A stretch of DNA of 64,000 bases from the NCBI GenBank assembly GCA_022711595.1, contig JAKLET010000018.1, positions 1-64,000 of the forward strand, written 5' to 3'. The notes under the pieces were generated by a model, which ran no database searches, was not told the origin of the DNA, and saw only the letters and a program-made list of their open reading frames with translations. The DNA is from Deltaproteobacteria bacterium. GTDB taxonomy: Bacteria > Desulfobacterota > Syntrophorhabdia > Syntrophorhabdales > Syntrophorhabdaceae. Of the stretch, positions 1 to 8,118 are shown in pieces; the stretch's first letter is position 1, and the number at the start of each line of letters is the position of its first letter. The position numbers and the translations under genes were made by a program.

Positions 1-161
1 CGCTGAAATCCTGAAGGCATAACCGGACTGATGGGGTTGCTATGAAAAGTGCGAAAGATTCTTGACACTATCTATGCCGGTATTTAGGGGTACGGCAGAC
101 AATGGACACTTCTTATGGATACATCTAAAAAGAAATTCTCTGTGAAGATTTAAAAAAATAG

Positions 162-236
162 TGGAGCCGACGATGGGAATCGAACCCGCGACCTGCTCAT
201 TACGAGTGAGCTGCTCTGCCTCTGAGCTACGTCGGC
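162..236 (-). tRNA. tRNA-Thr(CGT), CCA encoded
   Basis: Reading the minus strand gives a full cloverleaf: acceptor GCCGACG paired with CGTCGGC, a D arm, anticodon stem GCTCA/TGAGC around loop CTCGTAA (anticodon CGT, threonine), and a T arm with GGTTCGATTCC. Discriminator T and the terminal CCA are encoded in the DNA (162-165). Confidence 0.96.
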
Positions 237-323
237 GTTGATTTTTTATAGCACAACCCGCCGTTTTCATACAATACAAATCTGCAAAACGCATCGGCTT
301 CCATGGCGTGGCCGTCCAAAGGC

Positions 324-1385
324 CTACGCATAGCGTGCCGCGTGTTCCAGCAGCGTTTCATTCTCTTTTTTCTTTTTAACGGCTATCCGGATGTAGCGTT
401 TATCAAGCCCCTTGAAGCCCGAACAATCGCGAACGAGGATATTGCGCTCTTTCAACCCCTCAATGATGCGGGGAGCCGACCTTGATCTGAGCAGGTGATA
501 GTTTGCGTCGGATGGGACGTATTCTATGCCGAGACGATCAAGGCCCGCCTTCAGGAACTCCTTCTGTTTTGTTATGTATCGAATGGTCTTCTCTCTAAAA
601 TCCCTTTCATCGAGGGCGGCGATACCCGCCGTCTGGGCGAGCGCGTTCACGCTCCAGGGTTGTTTTCGTCCTGTTAACGCTTTGATCATGCGGGCAGGGA
701 AGACACCCCAGCCAAGTCTCAGGCCGGGAAGGGCATAGAACTTTGTCATCGACCTCAGGACGATGAGATAGGGATTCTTGACCACAAGTTCTGCCATGGA
801 CGCTGCCGATGTGAACTCAATGAAAGATTCATCAACGATAAGATAGATCTTTCTTTTTGCAGCTATGGCGGCCGCTTCATCAAGATCCCGTCTTTCGGCG
901 AGCCTCCCTGTGGGGTTGTTGGGGTTGCACAGGAAGACCGCGTCTGCATTCAGGCGTGCGGCGCTCCCTATAAGGCCGACGGGATCGATAAGAAAACCGT
1001 TCCTTTCGTCGAGCCTGTGATAGATAATGGCGCATTCAGGCCTTGCGGCCTTGCATGCCAATTCGTATTCGATAAAAGTCGGTCCGGGGATCAGCACCCT
1101 GTTGAAAGGCATCACGCAGGGCAGAAGGTAGATCAATTCCGTACACCCGTTCCCGCACAGGATGAGAGACCTGTCTGTGCGGTGCACCTCCGATAGCTTC
1201 TCTTTCAGTTGTCTTGCCTCCGGGTCGGGGTAATGTTCGATGTCGCGAAGACGTTCCTTTATTGCTTTCATGACCGTACGGGGAGCGCCCAGGGGGTTGA
1301 TGGAAGCGCTGAAATCAGTGACATCCTCCGGCCTCACCCTTGCAGAGAATGCGAAACCATGGATGTCCCCGCCGTGGCGTCTCAC
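324..1385 (-). CDS. cobD: Threonine-phosphate decarboxylase (CobD), aminotransferase fold
   Basis: This is a PLP fold-type I enzyme of the histidinol-phosphate aminotransferase/CobD family. Visible are HGGD near the N-terminus, DFSASINPLG, NPNNPTG, the VDESF aspartate and the PLP-lysine region SMTKFYALPGLRLGW. In cobalamin synthesis CobD makes aminopropanol phosphate from threonine phosphate for CbiB, and the gene directly follows cbiB. I choose the GTG at 1385 because its GTGA overlaps the cbiB stop and puts HGG a few residues from the start, as in known CobD. An ATG at 1439 is possible but would overlap cbiB by 58 bases. A HisC function cannot be excluded from sequence alone, but the context argues strongly for CobD. 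It is the last gene of the B12 operon, and I see no clear terminator after it. Confidence 0.88.
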   Translation of the reverse strand: MRRHGGDIHGFAFSARVRPEDVTDFSASINPLGAPRTVMKAIKERLRDIEHYPDPEARQLKEKLSEVHRTDRSLILCGNGCTELIYLLPCVMPFNRVLIPGPTFIEYELACKAARPECAIIYHRLDERNGFLIDPVGLIGSAARLNADAVFLCNPNNPTGRLAERRDLDEAAAIAAKRKIYLIVDESFIEFTSAASMAELVVKNPYLIVLRSMTKFYALPGLRLGWGVFPARMIKALTGRKQPWSVNALAQTAGIAALDERDFREKTIRYITKQKEFLKAGLDRLGIEYVPSDANYHLLRSRSAPRIIEGLKERNILVRDCSGFKGLDKRYIRIAVKKKKENETLLEHAARYA

Positions 1386-2359
1386 GGTCTCACCCACAGA
1401 AAAACGGACATGGACGCGAGAAAAAACCCGATGAAACAAGCCGCGCGAATTGTACGCAGCGTTTCATATGATGCCCTGAGATAATTATCTGAGCCGCCTG
1501 TGCCGATAAAGGGTTTCTGAAGTACTATGCCCCTGTATTTGTAGGGTCCGCCAAGCTTCACTCCAAGCGCGCCTGCCGCTGCCGCCTCCGGGTAGCCGCT
1601 GTTGGGGCTCGAATGTTTATTCCCGTCAAGGAACATTGTTTTTACAGCTGTAAGGGCCTTAGATGCCGATCCGGACAGTATGAGGGACGCAAAAGCTATA
1701 AGCAGGCCCGAAATCCTTGCGGGGATGTAGTTGACAATGTCGTCAAGGCGGGCCGAGGCCCATCCGAAATATCTGTATCTTTCATTCCTGTATCCCACCA
1801 TGGAGTCAAGCGTGTTGATGGCCTTGTAAGTGAGGGCGCAGGGGAGCCCTCCTGCCACCAGGTAGAAGAGGGGAGCGATGATGCCGTCTGAGAGGTTTTC
1901 CGATAATGTTTCGATGGTAGCACGCATTATACCGTCCATGTCAAGATGGTCCACATCGCGGCCGACGATCATGCTGACCCTTCGCCTTGCCAATCCTATA
2001 TCATTTATCGATACCGCCTCAATAACTCCCGAACCTTCCCTGATCAATTCTTTCGAGGCAAGTGTTGTTGACCCCAGATAGACGAGGAAGGCAATTCCGG
2101 CAACTCTGGCCGGCCCCGATGATCCATTGAGGATGAGGTCTTGCAAAAAAAAGGACAGACAGAATGTTGTGCCCGCGATGGCGATTACCAGCACGATGCC
2201 GGCACACCGTTCATAAAGACTCCCTTTGCCGATCTTTCTTGCGAGGCGTTCGAAGATACCGATGCACCAGCCAATGATCCGAACAGGATGCAAAAGCCGC
2301 CGTGGATCTCCCATGACGATATCGAGAAGGATCGCCAATATCATTATAATAAGGAACAT
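1382..2359 (-). CDS. cbiB: Adenosylcobinamide-phosphate synthase CbiB
   Basis: Integral membrane enzyme that joins the aminopropanol(-phosphate) arm to adenosylcobyric acid. The protein opens with a hydrophobic helix ending in MGDP followed by LLHPVRIIG, the CbiB signature. SVNDIG-like, ETLSENLSDGIIAPLFY, GGLPCALTYKAINTLDSMVGY and NSGYPEAAAAGALGVKLGG-type blocks are all recognisable. About five hydrophobic segments are seen. The start at 2359 places GDP 17 residues in, matching the usual CbiB N-terminus. An in-frame ATG at 2383 would overlap the cobS end by 10 bases. CbiB acts one step downstream of CobD and feeds CobU/CobS in the same operon. Confidence 0.93.
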   Translation of the reverse strand: MFLIIMILAILLDIVMGDPRRLLHPVRIIGWCIGIFERLARKIGKGSLYERCAGIVLVIAIAGTTFCLSFFLQDLILNGSSGPARVAGIAFLVYLGSTTLASKELIREGSGVIEAVSINDIGLARRRVSMIVGRDVDHLDMDGIMRATIETLSENLSDGIIAPLFYLVAGGLPCALTYKAINTLDSMVGYRNERYRYFGWASARLDDIVNYIPARISGLLIAFASLILSGSASKALTAVKTMFLDGNKHSSPNSGYPEAAAAGALGVKLGGPYKYRGIVLQKPFIGTGGSDNYLRASYETLRTIRAACFIGFFLASMSVFLWVRP

Positions 2360-2373
2360 CTCGCGGTCCGCGG

Positions 2374-3168
2374 TCAGAGCCATATTGCCGCCGCCAGCAG
2401 CAGGATTATCTCCGATGTCTCTCTTATCGCTCCCAGATTATCCCCCGTCAGGCCGCTGAACCTCGCGGTGCAGAGGCTGCGCAGAATGCAGCCTGCGCAC
2501 AGGGCCAGCGCAATGGCGGCAAGGAAGAACGAGACGAAACACTTGTCGCCGACATACGTGGAACGCGCGGTAAGAAAATAGATGACACAGGAGAAGACTG
2601 CCGCAAGGATCGTTGCCGCGAGTGCGTGGCCCCTTTTCACTCTTTCGAAGAATATCTTTCCCAGTCCGTCGGACCGGGCGCTTTTGGCCCCGGGCATCAT
2701 CATCGTCATGGACCATGCGGACACGACGGGCATGAGCAAAAGGACGCAATACCCCGCAGACTCCAGAACTTCCTTCAGCAGGACGTACTTGAAAAGAAGC
2801 GACAGCGCGATGGCGGTGGCACCTATGGGCCCTGATGAGGAATCCCTCATTACGGCAAGCCTTTTGAGCCTGTCTTTTTCAGGTTCACCGGAGGATTTGA
2901 CACTGAGAGCGTCGAAGGTATCCGAGAGACCGTCCATGTGGAACCCCCCGTTGGTGAGCAGATACACTGACATAACGATGGCCGCTGTTACACCGGGTGA
3001 AAAGAATTTCAGGGATATAAAGGAAGCACCGGCGAGGATCGCCCCCTGGAAAAGGCCTACGAGAGGGAAGAAAACCGATGATCCTGCAATGTCATTTTCT
3101 GACAATTCTCCCCTGACTCGTATGGGGATGATGGTCAGGAACTGGAAGGCGGCAAGGATCTTCTTCAC
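2374..3168 (-). CDS. cobS: Adenosylcobinamide-GDP ribazoletransferase (cobalamin synthase) CobS
   Basis: Multi-pass membrane protein of the cobalamin-5-phosphate synthase family, which joins adenosylcobinamide-GDP to alpha-ribazole (phosphate). Diagnostic features are the N-terminal AAFQFLTIIPIR block, GGFHMDGLSDTFDAL with its aspartates, and MRDSSSGPIGATA. The length of 264 residues is normal. Translation starts at GTG right after the cobT stop. Its product, adenosylcobalamin (phosphate), is presumably the effector of the riboswitch at the head of the operon. Confidence 0.95.
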   Translation of the reverse strand: MKKILAAFQFLTIIPIRVRGELSENDIAGSSVFFPLVGLFQGAILAGASFISLKFFSPGVTAAIVMSVYLLTNGGFHMDGLSDTFDALSVKSSGEPEKDRLKRLAVMRDSSSGPIGATAIALSLLFKYVLLKEVLESAGYCVLLLMPVVSAWSMTMMMPGAKSARSDGLGKIFFERVKRGHALAATILAAVFSCVIYFLTARSTYVGDKCFVSFFLAAIALALCAGCILRSLCTARFSGLTGDNLGAIRETSEIILLLAAAIWL

Positions 3169-3171
3169 GGT

Positions 3172-4218
3172 TCAGGTCAGCTCCTTCGACACTCCGGCTT
3201 CATCGAACGTGGCCATCTCGCGGTATATTTTTAGACCTGCCTCTATGAGGGACATGGCAAGGGCGGCCCCTGTCCCTTCACCGAGGCGCAGACCCAGGTC
3301 AAGAACTGGTTCGAGACCCATCGTGTTCAACATCACCCGGTGCCCTTTTTCAACGGAATTGTGAGCGGCGAACATGTAATCCCGGCAGGCGGGCTCTATC
3401 CCGTAAGCAATGATGGCGCCTGCCGTCGATATGAGACCATCGATGACAACGGGTATCCTTTGTGATGCAGCGCCCAGAATGAGACCGGCGATCCCGCCTA
3501 TCTCTGCTCCGCCAACCTTCGCGAGCACATCGATCGGGTCCGTGCGGTTAGGCCCGTTCAGTGCGATTGCGTCTTCAATGACGCGTACCTTGTGGCCGAG
3601 CGCTTCGTCACTTATGCCGGTGCCTTTCCCCGTGACATCAGCGGGAGCAGAGCCGGTCATGACGGAGGCTATTGCGCTCGAAGCGGTCGTATTGCCGATT
3701 CCCATATCTCCCGTTCCGAAAAGGCCGTACCCTTTTTCTGCATACTGCAGGGCGATACCGATGCCGGTTTCTATGGTGCGGACTGCCTCATCTCTCGTCA
3801 TGGCCGGGCCTTTTCTCATATTCTTTGTTCCCCTGACCACTTTTTTTCGAATAAGGCATTTGTTTTCATCAAAATTGTGATCCACACCGATATCTACAAC
3901 AATGACCTCGGCGCCGACATGGCGGGCAAGGACGCTTATGCCGGCCCCGCCTTCCAGGAAATTGTAGACCATTTGCACGGTCACTTCCTTCGGAAAAAGA
4001 GAGATCCCTTCATCGGTGACACCGTGGTCACCGGCAAAGGTGAAAATGGCCTTCTTTTCAAAGAGGGGAGGCATCCGGTTCCCTGTGATACCCGCTAAGC
4101 ATTTCGCAAACTCTTCGAGCCTGCCCAGGCTCCCCTGGGGTTTTGTGAGGCTGTCAAGGCGCTGCTGTGCCGCGGCAATAATGCCCGGGTCGATTCCTTC
4201 AATGTGTATCCTGTCCAA
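3172..4218 (-). CDS. cobT: Nicotinate-nucleotide--dimethylbenzimidazole phosphoribosyltransferase CobT
   Basis: Activates the lower-ligand base by moving phosphoribose from nicotinate mononucleotide, giving alpha-ribazole phosphate for CobS. The family blocks [42 protein letters not shown] and the C-terminal [12 protein letters not shown] with the catalytic glutamate are all present. Length (348 residues) is normal. The start codon appears to be TTG at 4218, with an AAGGAG ribosome site about 9 bases upstream that lies in the cobU end. No lower-ligand synthesis genes (bza/bluB) are visible nearby, so the base may be scavenged or made elsewhere. Confidence 0.95.
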   Translation of the reverse strand: MDRIHIEGIDPGIIAAAQQRLDSLTKPQGSLGRLEEFAKCLAGITGNRMPPLFEKKAIFTFAGDHGVTDEGISLFPKEVTVQMVYNFLEGGAGISVLARHVGAEVIVVDIGVDHNFDENKCLIRKKVVRGTKNMRKGPAMTRDEAVRTIETGIGIALQYAEKGYGLFGTGDMGIGNTTASSAIASVMTGSAPADVTGKGTGISDEALGHKVRVIEDAIALNGPNRTDPIDVLAKVGGAEIGGIAGLILGAASQRIPVVIDGLISTAGAIIAYGIEPACRDYMFAAHNSVEKGHRVMLNTMGLEPVLDLGLRLGEGTGAALAMSLIEAGLKIYREMATFDEAGVSKELT

Positions 4219-4221
4219 TAT

Positions 4222-4743
4222 TCATGTCTCCTTTATTTTCATGGGTATGCCTGCTGCCATAAAAAAAACGTCCGTAGCGGCAGCCGCGATCCGTGCGTTC
4301 AGATAGCCTAGATTGTCCCTGTACAGCCTGCCAAGCGGGGTCTCGGGGACAAGCCCGAGGCCTACCTCGTTGGAAACCAGGTAAAGCAGGGCAGGCGAGG
4401 TATCGTCCATGATGACCCTGACAAGTTCGTCCGCATATGCATAGAAGGGCATATCGTTCATCATTATATTGGACACCCACAGTGTCAGGCAGTCGATGAG
4501 TACCAAGTCATATTCGCCGCTTATTTTCCTGATGATAGAGGAGATCTCCAGCGGTTCCTCAAATGTCTGCCAGTTTGAATCCCTTTCCCTGCGGTGTTTC
4601 GTAATACGTATCTTCATTTCATCGTCGAGGGCCTCGGCCGTGGCGATGAAGGCCTTTCTCCCTTCCGCGGATGATGCTTCACGCAGGGCGAAGGAGCTTT
4701 TCCCGCTCCGTGCCCCGCCGAGGATCAGGACCCTTTTTCGCAT
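4222..4743 (-). CDS. cobU: Adenosylcobinamide kinase / guanylyltransferase CobU (CobP)
   Basis: Bifunctional enzyme that phosphorylates adenosylcobinamide and adds GMP before the CobS step. It opens with the P-loop LILGGARSGKSSF. Residues ITKHRRERDSNWQTFEEP carry the histidine used for guanylylation, followed by DCLTLWVSNI and VSNEVGLGLVPETPLGRLYRD. Its 173 residues match the family. It overlaps the end of btuD by 19 bases and sits 3 bases from cobT, so translation is probably coupled. I see no cobC/cobZ phosphatase gene in the cluster. Confidence 0.95.
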   Translation of the reverse strand: MRKRVLILGGARSGKSSFALREASSAEGRKAFIATAEALDDEMKIRITKHRRERDSNWQTFEEPLEISSIIRKISGEYDLVLIDCLTLWVSNIMMNDMPFYAYADELVRVIMDDTSPALLYLVSNEVGLGLVPETPLGRLYRDNLGYLNARIAAAATDVFFMAAGIPMKIKET

Positions 4744-5528
4744 TTCTTTTTTACCTCCTCTGAAACGATCATGACAAAGGGTTTCATGGAAAGCGGATTC
4801 TGACGTACCACGACGACGGTTTTGTACACCTCCTCGATCGTCCGGTAATCGAGCACCTCTTCCGGTACCCCGGCCTTTTTGATCTTTCCGTTATCCATGA
4901 GGGCCAGGCTGTCGCAGTATTCCGAGGCAAGGTTGAGGTCGTGGAGTATGATCATGACCGTCAGTTTCTCATGCCTGTTGAGTCGTTTCACCAGGTCGAG
5001 GACCGCCGCCTGGTGGGTGATATCGAGATGGGACGTCGGTTCGTCAAGGAGCAGGATCTGTGGCTGCTGGGCAAGACCGCGGGCTATGAATGCGAGCTGG
5101 ACCTCTCCGGCACTCATTTCGGACATGAGGGCACCCTGAAGGTGGAGGATGCCCGTCATTTCCATGACCTTTACGGCTATGGCCATGTCCTCTTCCTTTT
5201 CGAAGAACTGGAGCTTGTTATAATAAGGTGTCCTTCCAAGGAGGACGAATTCCCTGACCGTCATGGCCAGAAGGGGCATGCTTTGCGAGACGACGGCGAC
5301 CTTTTTAGCGATCTCGCTGAAATTAAGATTTTTCATATCAGTTCCATCAAGGAACACGCTACCGCTCACCGGTTTGACAAGGCGCGTTACCGCCCTGAGA
5401 ACGGTGGTCTTTCCCGATCCGTTGGGCCCTATGATACCGAAGAACTGACCTTTTTTGACGGAAAGATCGATATCGCGAAGCACCATCTTCTCGCCGTAAC
5501 CGCATGTGAGGCCCTTGATGTCGATCAC
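4725..5528 (-). CDS. btuD: Corrinoid ABC transporter ATP-binding protein BtuD
   Basis: ABC ATPase of the iron-siderophore/B12 family. Walker A is GPNGSGKTT, the signature appears as SAGEVQLAFIARGL (the usual LSGGE-type loop reads MSAGE), Walker B is ILLLDEPTSHLD, and the switch histidine is in ILHDLNLA. It begins at a GTG whose GTGA overlaps the btuC stop. Together with btuC and btuF it forms the inner-membrane corrinoid importer. The family also moves haem and siderophores, but the B12 riboswitch and the neighbours fix the substrate. Confidence 0.9.
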   Translation of the reverse strand: MIDIKGLTCGYGEKMVLRDIDLSVKKGQFFGIIGPNGSGKTTVLRAVTRLVKPVSGSVFLDGTDMKNLNFSEIAKKVAVVSQSMPLLAMTVREFVLLGRTPYYNKLQFFEKEEDMAIAVKVMEMTGILHLQGALMSEMSAGEVQLAFIARGLAQQPQILLLDEPTSHLDITHQAAVLDLVKRLNRHEKLTVMIILHDLNLASEYCDSLALMDNGKIKKAGVPEEVLDYRTIEEVYKTVVVVRQNPLSMKPFVMIVSEEVKKKCEKGS

Positions 5529-6544
5529 AGGGCGCCGCCCGATCTGCCTGACATGAACCTCCTGCTCAGGACGTAAATGAACACGCTGCCGCCCAGTATC
5601 CCCGTTATGACGCCGACTGGAAGCTCAATCGGAGCTATGACGGTGCGGGCGATGGTATCGCACAGGATAAGGAACCCGGCCCCCGTAATAAACGACAGGA
5701 CGAGGAGCCTTCTATGATCGTACCCCGCCATGATCCTGACAAAATGAGGCACGATGAGCCCGACGAAACCTATGATGCCCGTCAGGGATACGCTGATGCC
5801 TGTCAGGAGGGAAGCCATGAGGAAGAGCTGTTTCTTGGTCCTTTCCGTGTCTATGCCGAGATGAGCGGCCTCTTCTTCCCCGAGAGAGAGCGCGTTCATG
5901 GAGGGCGCAAAAGAATATGAAAGAAAGAAACAGACCACAGAGACGGCCGCGACGATGAGGATAAGCACCCAGCTTGGCTCCTCCAGGGAACCCATGATCC
6001 AGAATACGATGCTGTGGAGCTCTTCCGTCCTCGATATGGCCAGTATGAGCACTACGAGCGAAGACGAAATGAAGCTCGTCATGACGCCTGTCAGGAGTAT
6101 CCCCTGCATATGCAGGACGCTGCGGCGCATATTCAGGAAATAGAGGGGGAGGATGACAAGGCAAGCGCCGAGAAAACCTGATACCGGCAGGGCCGTCATT
6201 GGCAGAAAGTTGTGCAGTTTGAGGATGATGCACACAGAGGCACCAAGGGCGGCCCCGCCCGAGATACCCAGCGTGTAGGGCTCGACAAGGGGGTTTCGGA
6301 ACATACCCTGGAGGATGACGCCCGCGAGCGACAGGGCCCCTCCAACAGCGAAGCCGAGGATGATCCTCGGCAGACGGATGTCCATGAGGATGCTGTATTC
6401 AGGGGTTGCCTTCCCTTCAAAGATGATGGTGAATACCCGGCGCAGGGGAATACCGGCAGACCCGCTCGCAATGGCCACAAAGGCCGCCGCCACAAGGAAA
6501 ACGCAGGCCGCGGGCAAAAGGAATGTCATTTTCCTGTGTTTCAT
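5525..6544 (-). CDS. btuC: Corrinoid ABC transporter permease BtuC
   Basis: FecCD/BtuC-type permease of about ten transmembrane helices. RLPRIILGFAVGGALSLAGVILQGMFRNPLVEPYTLGISGGAALGA is the classical family block in pieces: RLPR, GAALSLAG-like and NPLVEP. GFVGLIVPHFVR, the coupling-helix region that contacts BtuD, is also present. I place the start at the ATG at 6544: it forms an ATGA overlap with the btuF stop and has AGGGG 6 bases upstream. A GTG two codons earlier is possible. Confidence 0.92.
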   Translation of the reverse strand: MKHRKMTFLLPAACVFLVAAAFVAIASGSAGIPLRRVFTIIFEGKATPEYSILMDIRLPRIILGFAVGGALSLAGVILQGMFRNPLVEPYTLGISGGAALGASVCIILKLHNFLPMTALPVSGFLGACLVILPLYFLNMRRSVLHMQGILLTGVMTSFISSSLVVLILAISRTEELHSIVFWIMGSLEEPSWVLILIVAAVSVVCFFLSYSFAPSMNALSLGEEEAAHLGIDTERTKKQLFLMASLLTGISVSLTGIIGFVGLIVPHFVRIMAGYDHRRLLVLSFITGAGFLILCDTIARTVIAPIELPVGVITGILGGSVFIYVLSRRFMSGRSGGAL

Positions 6545-7437
6545 TTCCACCCCTTTGCTTCATCGGGGTGCAAAAGGGCCGCGATATTCCCCAGTGTTCG
6601 GGCGAAGCTTACCGGGGTGGGACTGCATATGTCGTCTGAGTCTACGAGGTATATCCTGCCGCTGTTCACCGCGGCCACCGATGAGAACCTCTTCCACGCA
6701 AGGCGTTCGTTATCGCCGCTTAAGCCCATTGTCACCACGAATATCACATCAGGGTTTCGCATTATCGCCTCTTCGCGGCCAACACTGCCCGATACCGCGT
6801 CCTTGAACACGTTCATTGCGCCTGCGAAATCTATGAGATCATTGATGAAAAAGTCTTTTGTGGCGACAAAGAACGGCTTTGAGCCGACCTGGATGAGTAC
6901 CCTGGGTTTCGCAAGTCCTGAAGTCCTTTTTTGTATCCGTGCCACCTGCGACCTTGCAGAAGAAACGATGCGTTTTGATTCCTCGGTCTTACCCGTGACC
7001 CTGCCGATCTTAAGAAAGACATCACAAACACCGGAAAAATCATGAGGTATTTTGAACGTGACCACGTTAAGGCCCAGGTCCTTCATTTTCTTTATGGTTT
7101 TACTGTTGGTAAGGTCCATAGCGAAGACAATGTCGGGTTTTAATTTCATGATCTTCTCGACATCCGGTTCCATGACCGTTCCGATCTTTTCCTTGCTCTT
7201 CGCCTCCTTCGGCCTGTTGCAATAGGTGGTTACTCCTGCCAGGCTTTTTTCCATACCGAGAAGGTAGAGCGACTCGGTAACGGCTGGGCTCAGGGACACG
7301 ATACGCATTTGACCGGCGGTTTTTTGATCGCTGCCCGCCGCCGATGCAAGGACGCCGGAGATACAGCAGACGGCTGCCGCCGCGAGAAGCATCGATACCA
7401 GGAACATCATCCTTGAGATAGCCATTAATATCGCCAT
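6541..7437 (-). CDS. btuF: Corrinoid ABC transporter substrate-binding protein BtuF
   Basis: Periplasmic binding protein of the cobalamin/siderophore class (PF01497). It has an N-terminal signal helix of roughly 30 residues, then RIVSLSPAVTESLYLLG, the opening strand of this family, and the KPDIVFA and PDVIFVV strands of the two lobes linked by a rigid helix. A cysteine in the signal region (VCCISG) may make it a lipoprotein, but the lipobox is not clean. The start ATG has AAGGA at a 5-base spacing, just after the PP-loop gene. Confidence 0.9.
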   Translation of the reverse strand: MAILMAISRMMFLVSMLLAAAAVCCISGVLASAAGSDQKTAGQMRIVSLSPAVTESLYLLGMEKSLAGVTTYCNRPKEAKSKEKIGTVMEPDVEKIMKLKPDIVFAMDLTNSKTIKKMKDLGLNVVTFKIPHDFSGVCDVFLKIGRVTGKTEESKRIVSSARSQVARIQKRTSGLAKPRVLIQVGSKPFFVATKDFFINDLIDFAGAMNVFKDAVSGSVGREEAIMRNPDVIFVVTMGLSGDNERLAWKRFSSVAAVNSGRIYLVDSDDICSPTPVSFARTLGNIAALLHPDEAKGWK

Positions 7438-7443
7438 GCATCC

Positions 7444-8118
7444 TTATATTGAGGCATCATCGATGTCGAGGAAAAAGTGGCCTTCGTCCGACCTGATGCC
7501 TTTTTTCTTAAAAATGACCGGCCATTTGAAAATGGGGCCGTCGTATACGAAACTGTGGTATTCACCTTTTTCACCACATATGTCCACGCTATTGCCAAGG
7601 GTCTTGATATCGTTCACGAACTCCCTGTCTATCTCCCTTCCTACCCATGTTTCGTCGAGATAGCGTTTATCCACGGCGACTATGACAGCCCTGAAACCCT
7701 CGTTTATGAATTCCGAGAGGAGTTCTTCCCTTTTTTCAAGCCAGAGCGGAAGTGAAGGGTGCACGGAGCATTCACGGCACACCCTTTCAACCCAGGCCCT
7801 GTGATCGTCCAGGTCTATATCGCCGAATATCCCGTGGTCTGTCCCCTCGCCGAGAAATTCGGAAAGCACCTTTTTGAACTCGCCTTCGTAACCGCTCCAT
7901 GTTGTTCTGCGCTGCACGAGGGGGATACCTACTGACTGTGCCTGGAGGGAAAGAAATGAAGCATCGATGCCATGAGTGCGCGAATGGGTTCCGTCTTCTG
8001 TGACCATGTTGATAAGACGGCTCACCCTGAACCCGGACCTTAGTGTCCTGTGGAGCGCCATGGCGCTCTCCTTGCCGCCGCTCCAGCAGCAAAATGCATC
8101 TTTTATATCGTTATTCAC
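7444..8118 (-). CDS. PP-loop ATP pyrophosphatase, Dph6/MJ0570-like (COG2102 type), role in B12 operon unknown
   Basis: A 224-residue protein with the PP-loop CCWSGGKESAMALHR near the N-terminus, which binds ATP to adenylate a carboxylate or similar group. Later blocks (IFGDIDLDDHRAWVERVC, AVIVAVDKRYLDETWVGREID, DICGEKGEYHSFVYDGP) match the diphthine-ammonia-ligase-like family. The GEKGEYH-TFVYDGP block is its hallmark. The start is the GTG at 8118: it overlaps the previous stop as GTGA and has AAGGAG about 9 bases upstream. A longer ATG start at 8187 would overlap its neighbour by 73 bases and is unlikely. True diphthamide synthesis is archaeal and eukaryotic, so the substrate here must differ. 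Placement between btuB and btuF suggests a corrinoid-related task. This is inference. Confidence 0.85.
   Translation of the reverse strand: MNNDIKDAFCCWSGGKESAMALHRTLRSGFRVSRLINMVTEDGTHSRTHGIDASFLSLQAQSVGIPLVQRRTTWSGYEGEFKKVLSEFLGEGTDHGIFGDIDLDDHRAWVERVCRECSVHPSLPLWLEKREELLSEFINEGFRAVIVAVDKRYLDETWVGREIDREFVNDIKTLGNSVDICGEKGEYHSFVYDGPIFKWPVIFKKKGIRSDEGHFFLDIDDASI

Noticed and set aside
1-161. TTGACA at 62-67 as a promoter
   Set aside because: No acceptable -10 box at the right spacing and no gene follows on the plus strand.
2582-3364. Plus-strand ORF of 260 residues across cobS and cobT
   Set aside because: Opposite-strand shadow of two confident genes; the same holds for 4941-5576, 6212-7045 and 28572-29375.
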